The notes below the pieces were generated by a model, which saw nothing but the letters and a program-made list of their open reading frames with translations, had not been told where the DNA came from and ran no database searches. Shown piece by piece: positions 11,993-22,655 of a stretch of DNA of 64,000 nt. A program made the translations under genes and the position numbers. Origin of the DNA: Sesamum alatum. Taxonomy: Eukaryota > Streptophyta > Magnoliopsida > Lamiales > Pedaliaceae. Numbering within the stretch: position 1 is the first letter of the stretch; each line of letters starts with the position of its first letter. Where the stretch lies: positions 48,047,115 to 48,111,114 of the forward strand of contig JACGWO010000002.1 in NCBI GenBank assembly GCA_034509735.1, read 5' to 3'.

Positions 11993-12240
11993 TAGGTTAA
12001 ATTACAGTCTAAGATTAAATTAAAATACACACATCTCTTATTTTTTATAAAATTACAGCTATAGCCCATGAGTTTATAATTGTATTACAACTACACCACA
12101 TATTCAAAGACAAAGTTTATACTAATACCTCTTGAAAAATATTACACTATCACCCCTCAGGGTGTGTAGCTATATTGCAAAAGACAAAGGGCGTTTGTGT
12201 AATTGGAGCTAAACTCAGGGGGTGTCAATGTAATTTACCT
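11993..12240. mobile_element. Foldback element, GGTAAATTAYATTGACACCC family
   Basis: The left end AGGTTAAATTACAG is inverted at the right end, GTGTCAATGTAATTTACCTC. The interior repeats phrases such as ATTACAGCTAYA shared with 4288-4437. No coding capacity. Confidence 0.55.
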
Positions 12241-12289
12241 CTGCATTTATTGAATACAACCTATATTAAATCCATGTGAAAATAGTTTA

Positions 12290-12842
12290 GGGATAATTAC
12301 ACTCCTCTCCCCTGAGGTTTGGTGTAATTACACGTAGACCTCATGTGGTTTGAAAAATTATATCTAATACCCCAACATTTGCTTCTGTCTAACAAATAGG
12401 TCCCTCTGTTAGTTAAATTTCGCCGAATTTATTGATCTTAATAAAAAAAACTGAATGAAAATCAATATTTTATCTCGATTGCCTTATTAATGACTTAATG
12501 CAGGCCAAACAAACATTTTATGACTAAATTGTCCTTATAACGGTGAAAATATGTTGCCTCTCATGCATTAACGTGTGACAATATATAAGAGTTGTTTGGT
12601 CATAAAAATATTATTTGACCTACAATAAGTCAGTAATAAGTCAATTGAAGACAAATATCACCTTTAATTCAAATTTTTTTTTTTTTTGCTAATATTAACA
12701 AATTCAGGAATTTTGACTAACGGAGTAACCTATTTGTTATACATGAACAAATTTCAATGGTACTAAATGTAATTTTTTCAAACCAAAAAGGGTTTACGTG
12801 TAACTACACCAAACCTCAGGGGAGGAGCGTGTAATTATCCCT
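12290..12842. mobile_element. Mutator-like foldback MITE with long terminal inverted repeats
   Basis: The left arm GGGATAATTACACTCC is inverted at the right end (GTGTAATTATCCC). Pairing of the arms continues for roughly 150 bases by eye, including CCCCTGAGGTTTGGTGTA and the AACAAATAGGT region. It is flanked by an 11-bp near-identical duplication, AAAATAGTTTA (12279-12289) and AAAATAATTTA (12843-12853), the size expected of Mutator-like elements. Degraded relatives start near 13157 and 16612. Confidence 0.72.
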
Positions 12843-12853
12843 AAAATAATTTA

Positions 12854-14092
12854 TACGCAAGCCCAATTCAAAGCTAGGTGGGCTGAGTTAGAATCGTGAG
12901 TTTCAACCCATATTGCCACCACTACTTCTAATTATGGAATATCAATTTTGCCAACTAAAATAAACCTCGTGGGCATGGGTTAGCGATTAAACAACTCGTT
13001 TTTGAAAATTTATATATTCCTTTTTAGCTAAAGAATAACGGGCTGGCAATAAATACAAATACATAATGCGAAACTCTCAATATTTTTAAAATTTTTAGTG
13101 TAATATATAACTTAGTTGGATAATCATAACTAGCATCTCAATTTCTATTTAAAGAAGGGATAATTACATCTTGCCTTTTGTCAGGTTTTGTGTATTACAC
13201 GTAAATTATTTGTAATTCAAAAATACATCTAATAAAGTGATATTTATTCGTTCAATAAATATATTTATTTATTAGTTAAAATTTACGAAATTTGTTGATA
13301 TTAAATGATAATATATGTTTACGTACTGACTTATTGCAGGTCAAATATTTTTTTTTTCTAATCAAACTATCTTTATAAATCTTCATACGCTGATGCATGT
13401 GATGATATACATATTCACTTTCATGAGGGTGGTTTAATTAGAAATTTTTTGTTAAACCTATAATTAGCGCGTAAGCCAATCGGAGGTAACTGTAAATTTT
13501 CATTCAATTTTTTTACTGATGTCAACAATTTATGAGCGTTCAACTAACATATGGATATATTCACTGGCCACAAACAAACGTCTGGAATACCAAGTACAAT
13601 TTGTCAAACCACGTAACATATGTATTATTTATACTATATTTACTTTGGTTGTTTGAATGGATAACTCAACCCATCTAGTTAGTGGCTGATTTTTGAATTA
13701 GAAACGAACCTTATAATGCAAAGTATACATTTTATTGAGTGTCTTAAACTGCTTATATAATTTAATAATGAAAAGTAAATATGATGTTAAAAAAAATAAA
13801 TGACACGTATGGGTGAGAAAATTAATAAAATATAAAAAAAGAAATGTTGCAAAATGCCACGTGTTCGTGGTGAGAAAGATGGTGCATTATTGTACGTACA
13901 CTTTCTTTATGGAAAAGAAAATTAATTTAAATGCCAGGTTGACATGACACTAATAATTGATGTCTAGGAGAAAGAAGCACACGGTTTATTTTTCTTTTTA
14001 GATAAAAGTATAATTAAGTCGACATTTCAATAAATTGAACAATCTATTGCATTTATTAATATATTAATATAGGAAAAAATAATAAAATAAAT
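12854..14092. other. AT-rich intergenic DNA with a MITE fragment
   Basis: About 13157-13340 is a one-ended, degraded copy of the 12290-12842 family (GGGATAATTACA start, TTACACGTAAAT, TTAGTTAAAATTTACGAAATTTGTTGA). No gene is seen. Confidence 0.5.
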
Positions 14093-14102
14093 GATGATAA
14101 AT

Positions 14103-14738
14103 AGGATAAATGCAATTTATTCCCTGTGATATAAGGAATGAGCATAAATTTCTATGTGAAAAAATAATTAGTAAATTATCGGGAAAATTGCATTTTACGT
14201 CTCATAACTTACACTGTTTGCGATTTTGGTCCCATTAATTTTTTACGTAGCAATTTAAGTCCTATAAGTCCACAAACATTGCAATTTTAGTCCAACAAGT
14301 TCAGAAAATATTGCAGTTTTAGTCCCATGCACGTGCTCATTCCGTTAAAATTTCAACAAATTTCATCAATGGGACTAAAATTGCAATGTTTGTTGGCTTA
14401 TAGGACTAAAATTGCAACGTTCTTCCGTTAAAATTTAACAAATTTTGTCAATGGGACTAAAATTGCAATATTTGTGGACTTATAGGACTAAAATTGCTAC
14501 GTCAAAAATTAATGAGACCAAAATTGCAAATGATGTAAGTTATGGGACGTAAAATGCAATTTTTCTGCAAATTACCTCATTGTGTTTTGAAAAATGAAGA
14601 AAACTACCCCATATCAAGGGAAAACATAGGGGGTAATTTGCTTCATTTTAAGATCACATGGGGTAATTTGCTAATTAATATTTCACAAGGAGATTTTTGC
14701 TCATTTTTTATATCACAATGATAAATTGCATTTATCCC
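14103..14738. mobile_element. Mutator-like MITE interrupted by a second foldback element
   Basis: Ends are AGGATAAATGCAATTTA and the inverse TAAATTGCATTTATCCC. It is flanked by a near-perfect 10-bp duplication, GATGATAAAT (14093-14102) and GATAATAAAT (14739-14748). It is the same family as the uninterrupted 212-bp copy at 22298-22509. The extra length is the insertion at about 14180-14566. Confidence 0.78.
14180..14566. mobile_element. Foldback element nested inside the 14103-14738 MITE
   Basis: The left end GGGAAAATTGCATTTTACGT is the inverse of the right end ACGTAAAATGCAATTTTTC. The interior carries repeats of GGGACTAAAATTGCAA and their inverses. The bases GTAAATTAT on the left and GCAAATTAC on the right look like a 9-bp target duplication, and the single-copy equivalent (GCAAATTAC) is present in the uninterrupted sister at 22298-22509. 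Confidence 0.75.
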
Positions 14739-14748
14739 GATAATAAAT

Positions 14749-15866
14749 CATACATTTGGTGAGAGTTGAATCAATGACATCAAATTTATTTATGGAACGT
14801 CAGTCTTAACAAAAACATATGGTTATATAATTAATAACTATGACTGTGTGACACTGGTCAGGTTGAAGTCCCGAAATCCTTTATTTAGAAAAAATTTTGA
14901 GTTTGAAGTTTTATGAATGTGGATGATTGTTTATTTGTCAGTATATATAATCAAAAAGTCAATTAATTACGTCTCGAGCATGTATTGATTCCTTCATTAC
15001 TTAGTATGATAGATCGTAGTTTATCATCATTGTTGTTTTATTAGGGTTTTATATACTTATTGTAAGATGAAATTGATCGTATTCATTTCAATGTTTGCTA
15101 AGGAAACACGAAAAAATATGCAATTATTTAATTAGAGAATTGTGCAAATATCAAAATATTAATTTTAAATCACAGAAGCTATTTTACTTGCATATTAAAT
15201 TAAATAACTTCAGTATATATTGGTGATATATATATATATATTTATTTGGGGGTAGGGTGGGGTGGGGGGGGGGGGGTAGGGGTAGGGTGGGTAGATAAAG
15301 TGGACATAGAAGCAGGTAACAAGCAGGAGGAAATGATGGAGCCCCATGGCCTGAATTTAATTGTTTTTTCTTTTATTTAGAGGGCCAAAAAAAAATTGAT
15401 TGGTCAACTAATTAATGAATTCCCATCAACATTAATTCTTAAGTTTATGTAAGTGAATAAATGAAATATATACAATTCCATTTTATTTTATTTTACTAAC
15501 AATACATTATATATATATATATATATCTTATGGTTGACTATTTGTATTATTTGGATTTAACTAAGAAAATATTTTGTTGTTTTATTTCAATCTTGTATAT
15601 TTTCACTCACCTAAAATATTTTTTTATTACAATGCTCGATAAGGGTGGATTGGGCCTTATCCGTGGTTTACTAAAGTCCGCTAATAATCCATCGTACTCT
15701 GGATAGAACATCATAGCGTATCCCGCCTTAGGGAGGGGGTGTAATATGACCTTAATCCCACATTTTATTTAATTAGATAAATATCAATAAAAATCATTAA
15801 TTTATTTTACCTAGCATTTTATTTCATTTGGTTTCTATTATCTATTTATTTCACGTAAAGAAAAGG
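14749..15866. other. AT-rich intergenic DNA with a G-rich tract
   Basis: Contains (AT)n runs near 15224-15241 and 15508-15527, and the G-rich tract annotated separately. No gene is seen. Confidence 0.5.
15248..15290 (+). repeat. G-rich tract, strong G-quadruplex candidate
   Basis: Seven runs of three or more G, including one of twelve, are separated by T or TA loops. It stands alone in AT-rich DNA with no gene near it. Confidence 0.8.
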
Positions 15867-16276
15867 GGTAAATTACTACAAACTCCCCCAAGTTTGAAAT
15901 GATTACAGATATTCCTATGTTGTTTGTAAAGTTATCAATTTCCCCTCGATTTTAACGGACGTCAAACATTAGCCCGATTCGTTAACTTTCATTAGGTTTC
16001 ATCCATTTTTGTAGTGAATTGATCAAAATGTTATTGTTGATTATAAATTATAATTTACTTAATTTAAAAAAAAATAAAAAAAATAGATTAAGTGAATACT
16101 TTTTTTTTATAATTTTTTATTTTTTTCATAAAAAAATAGAGTAATGATAAAATTGATAATTTCATGCTGCCATTCAAAATTACATAATTTCATCAAATAT
16201 CAAGAGATATTTATAATTTTTCAAAATGTATTCATAATTATATTAAATATTATGAAAGCTCGTCGTAATTTATACA
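15867..16276. mobile_element. Foldback element, GGTAAATTACWAC family
   Basis: The left end GGGGTAAATTACTACAAACT is imperfectly inverted at the right (AGCTCGTCGTAATTTATAC). The arms also share the GATATTYWTA / TAGAATATC-like phrases seen in the copy at 24114-24525. No coding capacity. Confidence 0.55.
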
Positions 16277-17802
16277 AAAATAAATAATCCTAAATATTAT
16301 TGTGTGTGTGTGTGTGAGAGAGAGAGAGAGTAGTGGGAAGTGGGGTGGTGTTGGAGAAATCGCCGGAGCACCCGTGCCTCCTCGGAAACCATTCCAATCT
16401 CTCTTCCTATTTTAATTAATTTCCAATATTATGCTATAATAATAATTATTATTATCTAAATATTCAATGATATATTAAAATTTTCACTCTAATAATTATT
16501 CTCAAAACAAAAACCAGAAAAGAGTTTTAAAACTTTATTAATTAAGGTGCCCAACAAAAGCTCTTCCCCCCATCCCCATATATAATTAATAAATGCAATT
16601 ACTCAATTTATTTAGGAATAACTATATCGTTCTTTCTCTTTATATGTTCGTTGTAATTACACATAAATTCTCTATGATTTAAAAAATTAAATTTAGTACC
16701 CTTAACATTTGTTTTCATTCAACAAACATGTCCATTCGTTAGTAAAATTTACGAAATTTATTGACATTAATAAAATAAATAAATTAAAATTAATATTTAC
16801 CCACAATTAATTTAAAAAACTTATTGCAAGTCAAATAAATTAATATTCACTCTTTTTCTTTTCCGTTATTCTCTTACCCTATCATTTTTCAGAAATATAT
16901 AGAGAGACAATAAGACGAAATAAAAAATAAATAAATGGACAAAAAATAGCATGCAGACAATAAGATAAATTTTTTATTGTTCATGGAAAAATAAACCTAT
17001 TTATAATTTAATTCTTATACTCCGTTATAAAATCGATTGTATCAATGACTATGATTATTTTAAGAAAATATTTCATGCTGCACAATATTGTAATATTGCT
17101 CGGAGATAAATTTATGTTATAACATAAGTAATAACACACGTGGAATATTAATCATTAGGTCATATTATGATATTATATAAAATAAAATATTTATATCATC
17201 ATATTGAATCTAAAGAGTCATCTACATTAATATTATCTAACTTACATGGAAAAGATTGAATATCAATAATAAATAGTTAAAGTTGAAAAAAAAATCAAAC
17301 TACTGGATATTCGATTTGAGATTGATTAGTAGAAACTCGTTTGAGCTCAGTTCCTTAATTTAACAAATTAAATTTGAACTTAATTTAACAAATTAAATTT
17401 GAACTTAATTTTTTATTTAATAAACTTTCAAGCTTGGTGTGAGATTGATTCGATCTATGAAAACATCAAATTATTCGAGCTCGACTCGTGTTTAATTGAA
17501 TTAAAGTTGTTCGAAATCAATTTGATTATGAGTCAAATCAAGTTCAAACGTAAATTCGAACTCAATAGTAATTCAAATAAATTTGAATAATAATGCATTG
17601 AACTCGATTCGATTTGTTTAAGGTCGTACAAATAGTTTCTATGTATATAACCTATTTTAGGCACATTTGCATACATGAATTGGGCTAGGAGAAAAATGGC
17701 CCATATACTTAACACCTAGAACTTGGGCCATTTCCTAGTTTCTTGGGCTGACATATATTGGGCCATTTGAGACCAAATTCCTATATATATATGTGTGCGC
17801 AA
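16277..17802. other. Intergenic DNA with repeat fragments
   Basis: (TG)n(AG)n at about 16301-16330 is followed by a short GC-rich patch. A degraded copy of the 12290 MITE family starts near 16612. About 17290-17600 is a repeat-like tract rich in TTCGAGCTCGA-type words. No gene is seen. Confidence 0.45.
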
Positions 17803-18152
17803 TAGTAAAACCTTTATAAATTAATAATATCGGGACTATATAATTTTATTAATTTAAAGAGAAATTAATTAATTAATAATTAATAATTTATTAATTCAAA
17901 TAGATTTTTTTTTCGATTCAACGAACCTATATTATTTTTAATGAATAAAACATATACATTTTCATGCAATCAATTACGCGGAAGGACGCACTTATAGAGG
18001 CAACAACTCTTCACAAATTTTTGTTGCAATATGAGAACGCAACTCTGGAGCTTCTGGATGCAGTAAGAAAAGTTAGAGATGTAATACAACTAGATTTAAA
18101 TTTTAAAAAGCAGCAAACAACAATAGAATCACATTTTACTAAATTGTTCTAG
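17803..18152 (+). pseudogene. Decayed pogo-like (Emigrant/Lemi1-type) transposon with a transposase C-terminal remnant
   Basis: From 17804, AGTAAAACCTTTATAAATTAATA closely matches the Emigrant/Lemi1 terminal repeat as I know it (AGTAAAACCTCTATAAATTAATA), next to a TA. Downstream, 17964-18152 encodes a 62-residue open frame with DALIEATTLHKFLLQYEN and the tail FKKQQTTIESHFTKLF. That layout, helical segments ending in a QTTIxxxF tail, is the usual C-terminus of pogo/CENP-B-type DDE transposases. The catalytic DDE part and the N-terminal DNA-binding domain are missing, so this is a relic. No clear 3' terminal repeat was found. Confidence 0.55.
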
Positions 18153-18684
18153 TTATGTTTGTAATTTTATAGAATCATTAATTTTATAATATTGAAAGGA
18201 CCATAAATGTATATAAGAATCTTTCAAAAAATTATTATTTTATTAAATTTATCAAAATGTACCTGTTTTTCCTTTAAAATATTAGTTACCGCAGCAAGCA
18301 GTAATGACACACATGTAATCTAGTATATACGACATAAAACTTAAAAATAAAAATTAACATATAATTAGAAACGGACAAGTGATTAATATGAGTGAAAGTG
18401 GAGATAAACATGATAGTATGTCGACGGTTGAAAGATGACGTATGTGGATCGTTTGAAATTAATAACTAATTATAATGGTACGCAATGTTTAAGGATATAA
18501 GTAATATTTTAAAGTTTAGTATTGCGGTGCTGCAAACCCTCATTTACAAGTGACAATCAAATTTCTTTTTTATATTAGTATAATTGTCACTCTCGATATA
18601 TATTTTTAATCAAATAATAAAAATATCACTTGATAGTTTATCACTAAATGATTTTTATAATTAAAAAATAAACCTTAACATATA
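18153..18684. other. AT-rich intergenic DNA
   Basis: It probably includes the decayed 3' side of the pogo-like element (AAAATTATTATTTTATTAAATT near 18225). No gene is seen. Confidence 0.4.
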
Positions 18685-18966
18685 TCTATACTATTATATA
18701 AAAGAAATCAATTTTTTACTCACAAATAATGGTTAATGATATAGTTGCACCACTTTTTTGTAATAAAAAAAATAACCCTCAACTGATATGATAACTACTT
18801 TATTCAACTTTCCAAATTTAATATTAATTGATAAATTGGTTTTTTTTTCTTTCTTTTTTTAACATGACGTGTTAGTTTATATATTTTACTCTAGTTTATA
18901 ATATATTTTAAAATATAAAAAATTATTTAATATATGTATATAGCAACGACGTATCACGACGACTAG
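18685..18966 (+). mobile_element. Short Helitron-like (Basho-type) element
   Basis: Starts TCTATACTATTATATAAAAG after an A (18684) and ends CTAG before a T (18967), fitting the Helitron rule. Its body aligns by eye with 11245-11515: AAGAAATC, TGGTTAATGATATAGTTGCA, TTGATAAATT and a terminal ACGACGTR region. No coding capacity. Confidence 0.65.
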
Positions 18967-19019
18967 TATATATATGTTTCCATTTTATATTGTAAGCTAC
19001 TGGTTTGTCCCTGAATATT

Positions 19020-19066
19020 ACCGTACAGTTCACTGTATAAAGCTTGGAGAGCACTCACGAACCTCG
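19020..19066. repeat. Dispersed CCGTACAGTTCACTGTA repeat, copy 1
   Basis: Contains ACCGTACAGTTCACTGTA, then CTTGGAGAGCACTCACGAACCTC. Copies 2 and 3 are at 22580-22655 and 23288-23368. The core TACAGT-TC-ACTGTA is an inverted repeat. Confidence 0.75.
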
Positions 19067-19200
19067 TACGAAATATTCGAAAGCGCGGAAAGCAAAAGCG
19101 CGCCTTTGCAAAATAAATCGACACTGACGATACTTTTCTTACTCATCTCATCAATCTTAAAGCGTGTCTGTGTGTGCTTGTGTTTGCTAGATGTATGTAT

Positions 19201-20234
19201 GTATGTAAATATACGGGGAAAAAAAATAATTGAGATGAAAATAATAGTAAAATTCCAATAAAAAATACGTATAACCAAATATATTCCAAAATTTGAAAAT
19301 TGAAAAAAAAAATGAAACAATGGAAAAATAGTATTTTTGGTCTCATAACTTAGGCCATTTTCACTTTTGATACCATTAGTTACGGGATTAGCATTTTTGG
19401 TCCCATAACTTACAAAAATTAGTAGTTTTCATCCTCCGCCATTTTTCCGTTAGTTTTTTAACGGAAATGTTGTAATTTATCATTTTCTACGGACTCTGTA
19501 AATATTAGATTAAGTGTTGATCTACAAAAAATTCAAGTAACCCAATGTAAGCATATAAATTACATAAATTGCATAAATTACAAAAAAATTAATTACATAA
19601 ATTGCATAAATATTTACTTGAATATTTACATAAATCAAGTACATATTCAATTACAAGAGCTTGAATTTGTGTAATTTATGCAAATTATATAATTTATGTG
19701 TTTACATTGGTTACTTGAATTTTTTATGGGTCAACATTTATTCTAATATTTACAGAGTTCGTAGAAAATGATAAATTGCAACATAAATAAAATTAAAGAA
19801 GGAAAGATTGTATTTTGTGAGAAATGATAGAAATCACCTTTATTTGATCTCCTTCAATTTTTTATTTTAGCTCTCAATAGTAGTTATATTCCCACCAAAT
19901 ATGATACCAAGCACAAAGAGCGCCAAATTTTCCTTCAATTTGAAAAAGTTAACGGCCAGATGGCCATCTCGGTTAAAAAAACTAACGGAAAAACAGGAGA
20001 GGACGAAAACTGCTAATTTTTGTAAGTTACGGGACCAAAAGTGCTAATCCCATAACGAATGGTACCAAAAGTGAAAAGGGCCTAAGTTATGGGATCAAAA
20101 ATATTATTTCCCCCTTATTTCATTTTTATTTTCAATTTTCAAATTTTGGAATATATTTGGTTATACGTAATTTTTGTTGGAATTTTATTATTATTTTCAT
20201 CTCAATTATTTTTTTTTTCGTATATTGACATACA
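19201..20234. repeat. 1-kb imperfect palindrome (large foldback)
   Basis: Outer arms: GTATGTAAATATACG at 19201 pairs with CGTATATTGACATAC ending at 20234, and the AATTGAGATGAAAATAATAG tract pairs with its inverse at about 20186-20208. Middle arms: GGTCTCATAACTTAGGCC and GGTCCCATAACTTACAAAAA pair with TTTTTGTAAGTTACGGGACC and GGCCTAAGTTATGGGATC. Inner arms: TTCTACGGACTCTGTAAATA pairs with TATTTACAGAGTTCGTAGAA. The centre is near 19640. The right arm has about 190 extra bases (about 19785-19975). It probably began as a Mutator-like or foldback MITE. If transcribed it would form a very long hairpin RNA. Confidence 0.85.
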
Positions 20235-20470
20235 TATAAATTTTTTCAAGTCATTAATTTTATAAACAAATAATATATATATATATATATATTGTAATGT
20301 TTAGATATGACATCAGTAACAAATTCAAAACCATTGAAAATTATAACTATCAATTTTTATTTAAACAAAATATATATTTGTTTTGACACCACTAACTGTA
20401 AAATAATGCACAAGCTTTGAATTTCAAAAATTGACAAATTAATCTCAGATCCATATTAATGTATTCCTAT
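20235..20470. other. AT-rich spacer
   Basis: Contains an (AT)n run at about 20272-20292. Nothing else is seen. Confidence 0.5.
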
Positions 20471-20741
20471 CACTGTGGAAAAAATAAATTATTCCTTATA
20501 CCATAAATTATCATACCTTAAAAGTCACTGTAAATCAATACTATCCACCACAATTCGATAAAATTGATGCATAAAACATAAAATTTTGACCATGATTATT
20601 TAGCAATTGCCGTGATTTTATTTATGGTCAAAATATTTATTGTAGTTTTAGTTGTGCAGTCGATGTTAAATCAATATTTGTTACGTTGTCACTTTTAATC
20701 ATGATAATTAGCCGTTACAAAAGGTCGTATTTCTTCTAGTG
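20471..20741. mobile_element. Diverged CACTA-type MITE
   Basis: The right end ...TTTCTTCTAGTG (inverse CACTAGAAGAAA) and the left end CACTGTGGAAAAAA are degenerate inverted CACTA-type termini. A 3-bp duplication TAT flanks both ends (20468-20470 and 20742-20744). The word CCGTTACAAAAGG near the right end is typical of sub-terminal regions of such elements. No coding capacity. Confidence 0.6.
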
Positions 20742-20744
20742 TAT

Positions 20745-21509
20745 GCTTGTAATTGGTACATGCAATTATTGGGCACATCAGAAACCATAGCTTGGACTAT
20801 ATTTGTCTAGATCTAAATTAATTACATAGCAAAACACATGTAATTGGTGTACAATTCAATAATAATTTATTCTAACTCTTCGATCCCTCTTGGTTTATTT
20901 TAAAAACTAGTCGTTCTTGCGTACATATAATAAATAATCTTTCATGTTTTAAAATATATTATAGACAATAATAAAATATATAAACAAACAAATCACATTT
21001 TAAAAATAAAAAAGAAAACCAACTTAAGGTATTATCGGCGCAACAAAAAAATATGGTGTAGTAAAATGATGGGGAATCATTTTTGTAAAAGAAAAAGTAA
21101 TTATAATTAATTTTTAAAATTATCTAATTGGGGTTATAATTATCATATTTCAAAATAATACAACAGTGTTACTAACCACCGTTTATGAGTGCAAAGAGCC
21201 TTTTTTTTTTTTTTCAGATAATCCATTTCTTTAAAATTGATGTATTTTCATGATGTTTACAGATAACTTCGGCCCAGATCAATATTCTTTCAATATCATT
21301 TAATCTGATAAAATTTTGTGGAAACAAATACATTATGAGTTCCAATTATGGACTGAAAAAATAAAATATATGATATTTGGTTCCAAATATTTATTCGCGG
21401 ATGATGCTACTATTATTACAATTTTTTTGGTAGGTAAAATGTTGTTATCAAACTGTAATAATAAAGCAAAAATTAAATTTCAGCACAGTTGGACTGGTTA
21501 CAATCAATA
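20745..21509. other. AT-rich intergenic DNA with a duplicated segment
   Basis: About 21340-21507 shares an ordered set of phrases with about 22940-23070: ATATTTGGTTCCAAAT, TTTGGTAGGTAAAAT, AATAAAGCAAAAATTAAATT, CTGGTTACAATCAAT. This is a dispersed repeat of unknown class. A 64-codon open frame here has no recognisable domain. Confidence 0.5.
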
Positions 21510-21947
21510 ACTATACTATTATAAAGAGAAGAGGGTTTATAGACTCAAAGTGATAGTTTTGATACCACTACACCAAATTATTATAATACCAAAAATGCCC
21601 TTCAACTTCTCCACTCATATTGAATTAACTACTAAATCAAGGTAAAAAAAAAAAAAATTCCATGCAATTAATGTACTCAAAAAATTTAAATTTACTCTCA
21701 TTTTGTTTAAGCTCATGGTTGATTGAAATAGAAATAACAAATATTTGAAAAAATTTCAATTTCTAATTAATTTGAGTAAAATATTTATTGATAATTAACG
21801 CATTAGAAAAAGTTATCGGATAGCTTTTATATGTGAGATTGTAAGACAATAAAAAATTTTAATATACAAGAACAAATTATGAGCTTTAATAAAATAAAAA
21901 TATTATTAAAAAATATGCGCGCAGGTATTGCGTGCCACGGTGTCTAG
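21510..21947 (+). mobile_element. Helitron-like element
   Basis: The 5' end (A)CTATACTATTATAAAGAG is one base off the TCTATACT start of the other copies. The 3' end is a GC-rich hairpin, GCGCGCA-GGTAT-TGCGTGC, followed by CTAG at 21944-21947 and then T. This is a clear Helitron terminus. The body differs from the 11245 and 18685 copies except for a shared AAAAATGCCCTTCAAC. No coding capacity. Confidence 0.65.
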
Positions 21948-22297
21948 TACTATTTAAGGAAATTGCAATTGATGGTAATAACTCGAGGATAGAGAATTCA
22001 AAACTATCAATCGCTAATTCCAATCGAGTCTGATTTTCTGTTGTAAAATTTATTTTATTCAACATACACACATCACGTGTATAATATTCGTTTATTCGAA
22101 TAAAATACATAATGTCATCCTTATACACATATTATGTGTATATTGAATGAAGACGAAAAATGAAATAATATTTATAATAGAAAATTCAATCTGAATCCCA
22201 TATGATTCTAATGGATACGGCTCGATAATAACGGGTAAAATCATAATTTTTTTTTAATATGGGTAAAATCATAATTTAACATTGTACAATTATTTTA

Positions 22298-22509
22298 GAG
22301 ATAAATGCAATTTACCCCATGTGATATTTGAAATGAGCAAAAACCCCCCATGTAAAAAAATAATTAGCAAATTACCTCCCTATATTTTGAAAAATGAAGC
22401 AAATTACCCCCCTATCAAGGGAAAACACAGGGGTTAATTTGCTAATTATTTTTTTACAGGGAGACTTGCTCATTTCTTATATCACAGGGGGATAAATTGC
22501 ATTTATCCC
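22298..22509. mobile_element. Mutator-like MITE, intact 212-bp copy
   Basis: Terminal inverted repeats start GAGATAAATGCAATTTACCC and end GATAAATTGCATTTATCCC. They are flanked by a perfect 10-bp target duplication AATTATTTTA (22288-22297 and 22510-22519). Arms also pair through TGTGATATTTGAAATGAGCA / TGCTCATTTCTTATATCACA. It is the uninterrupted sister of 14103-14738; a degraded relative lies at about 25737-25932. Confidence 0.85.
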
Positions 22510-22579
22510 AATTATTTTATATGCTACTCATCTTTGTTCTTGAATTTTCCTGAAATTTGATTTTCATTTTAATGAGATA

Positions 22580-22655
22580 TAGAATTTCTAATTTATCCTT
22601 GAAGAATTCCGTACAGTTCACTGTACGAATCTTGAGAAGCAAAAACCTCTTATAA
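22580..22655. repeat. Dispersed CCGTACAGTTCACTGTAC repeat, copy 2
   Basis: GAAGAATTCCGTACAGTTCACTGTAC is followed by CTTGAGAAGCAAAAACCTCTTA. Similarity to copy 3 extends about 20 bases upstream of GAAGAATTCC. Confidence 0.75.

Noticed and set aside
21316..21510. 64-codon open frame
   Set aside because: It lies in a dispersed repeat (also at 22940-23070), where the frame is not kept, and has no domain.
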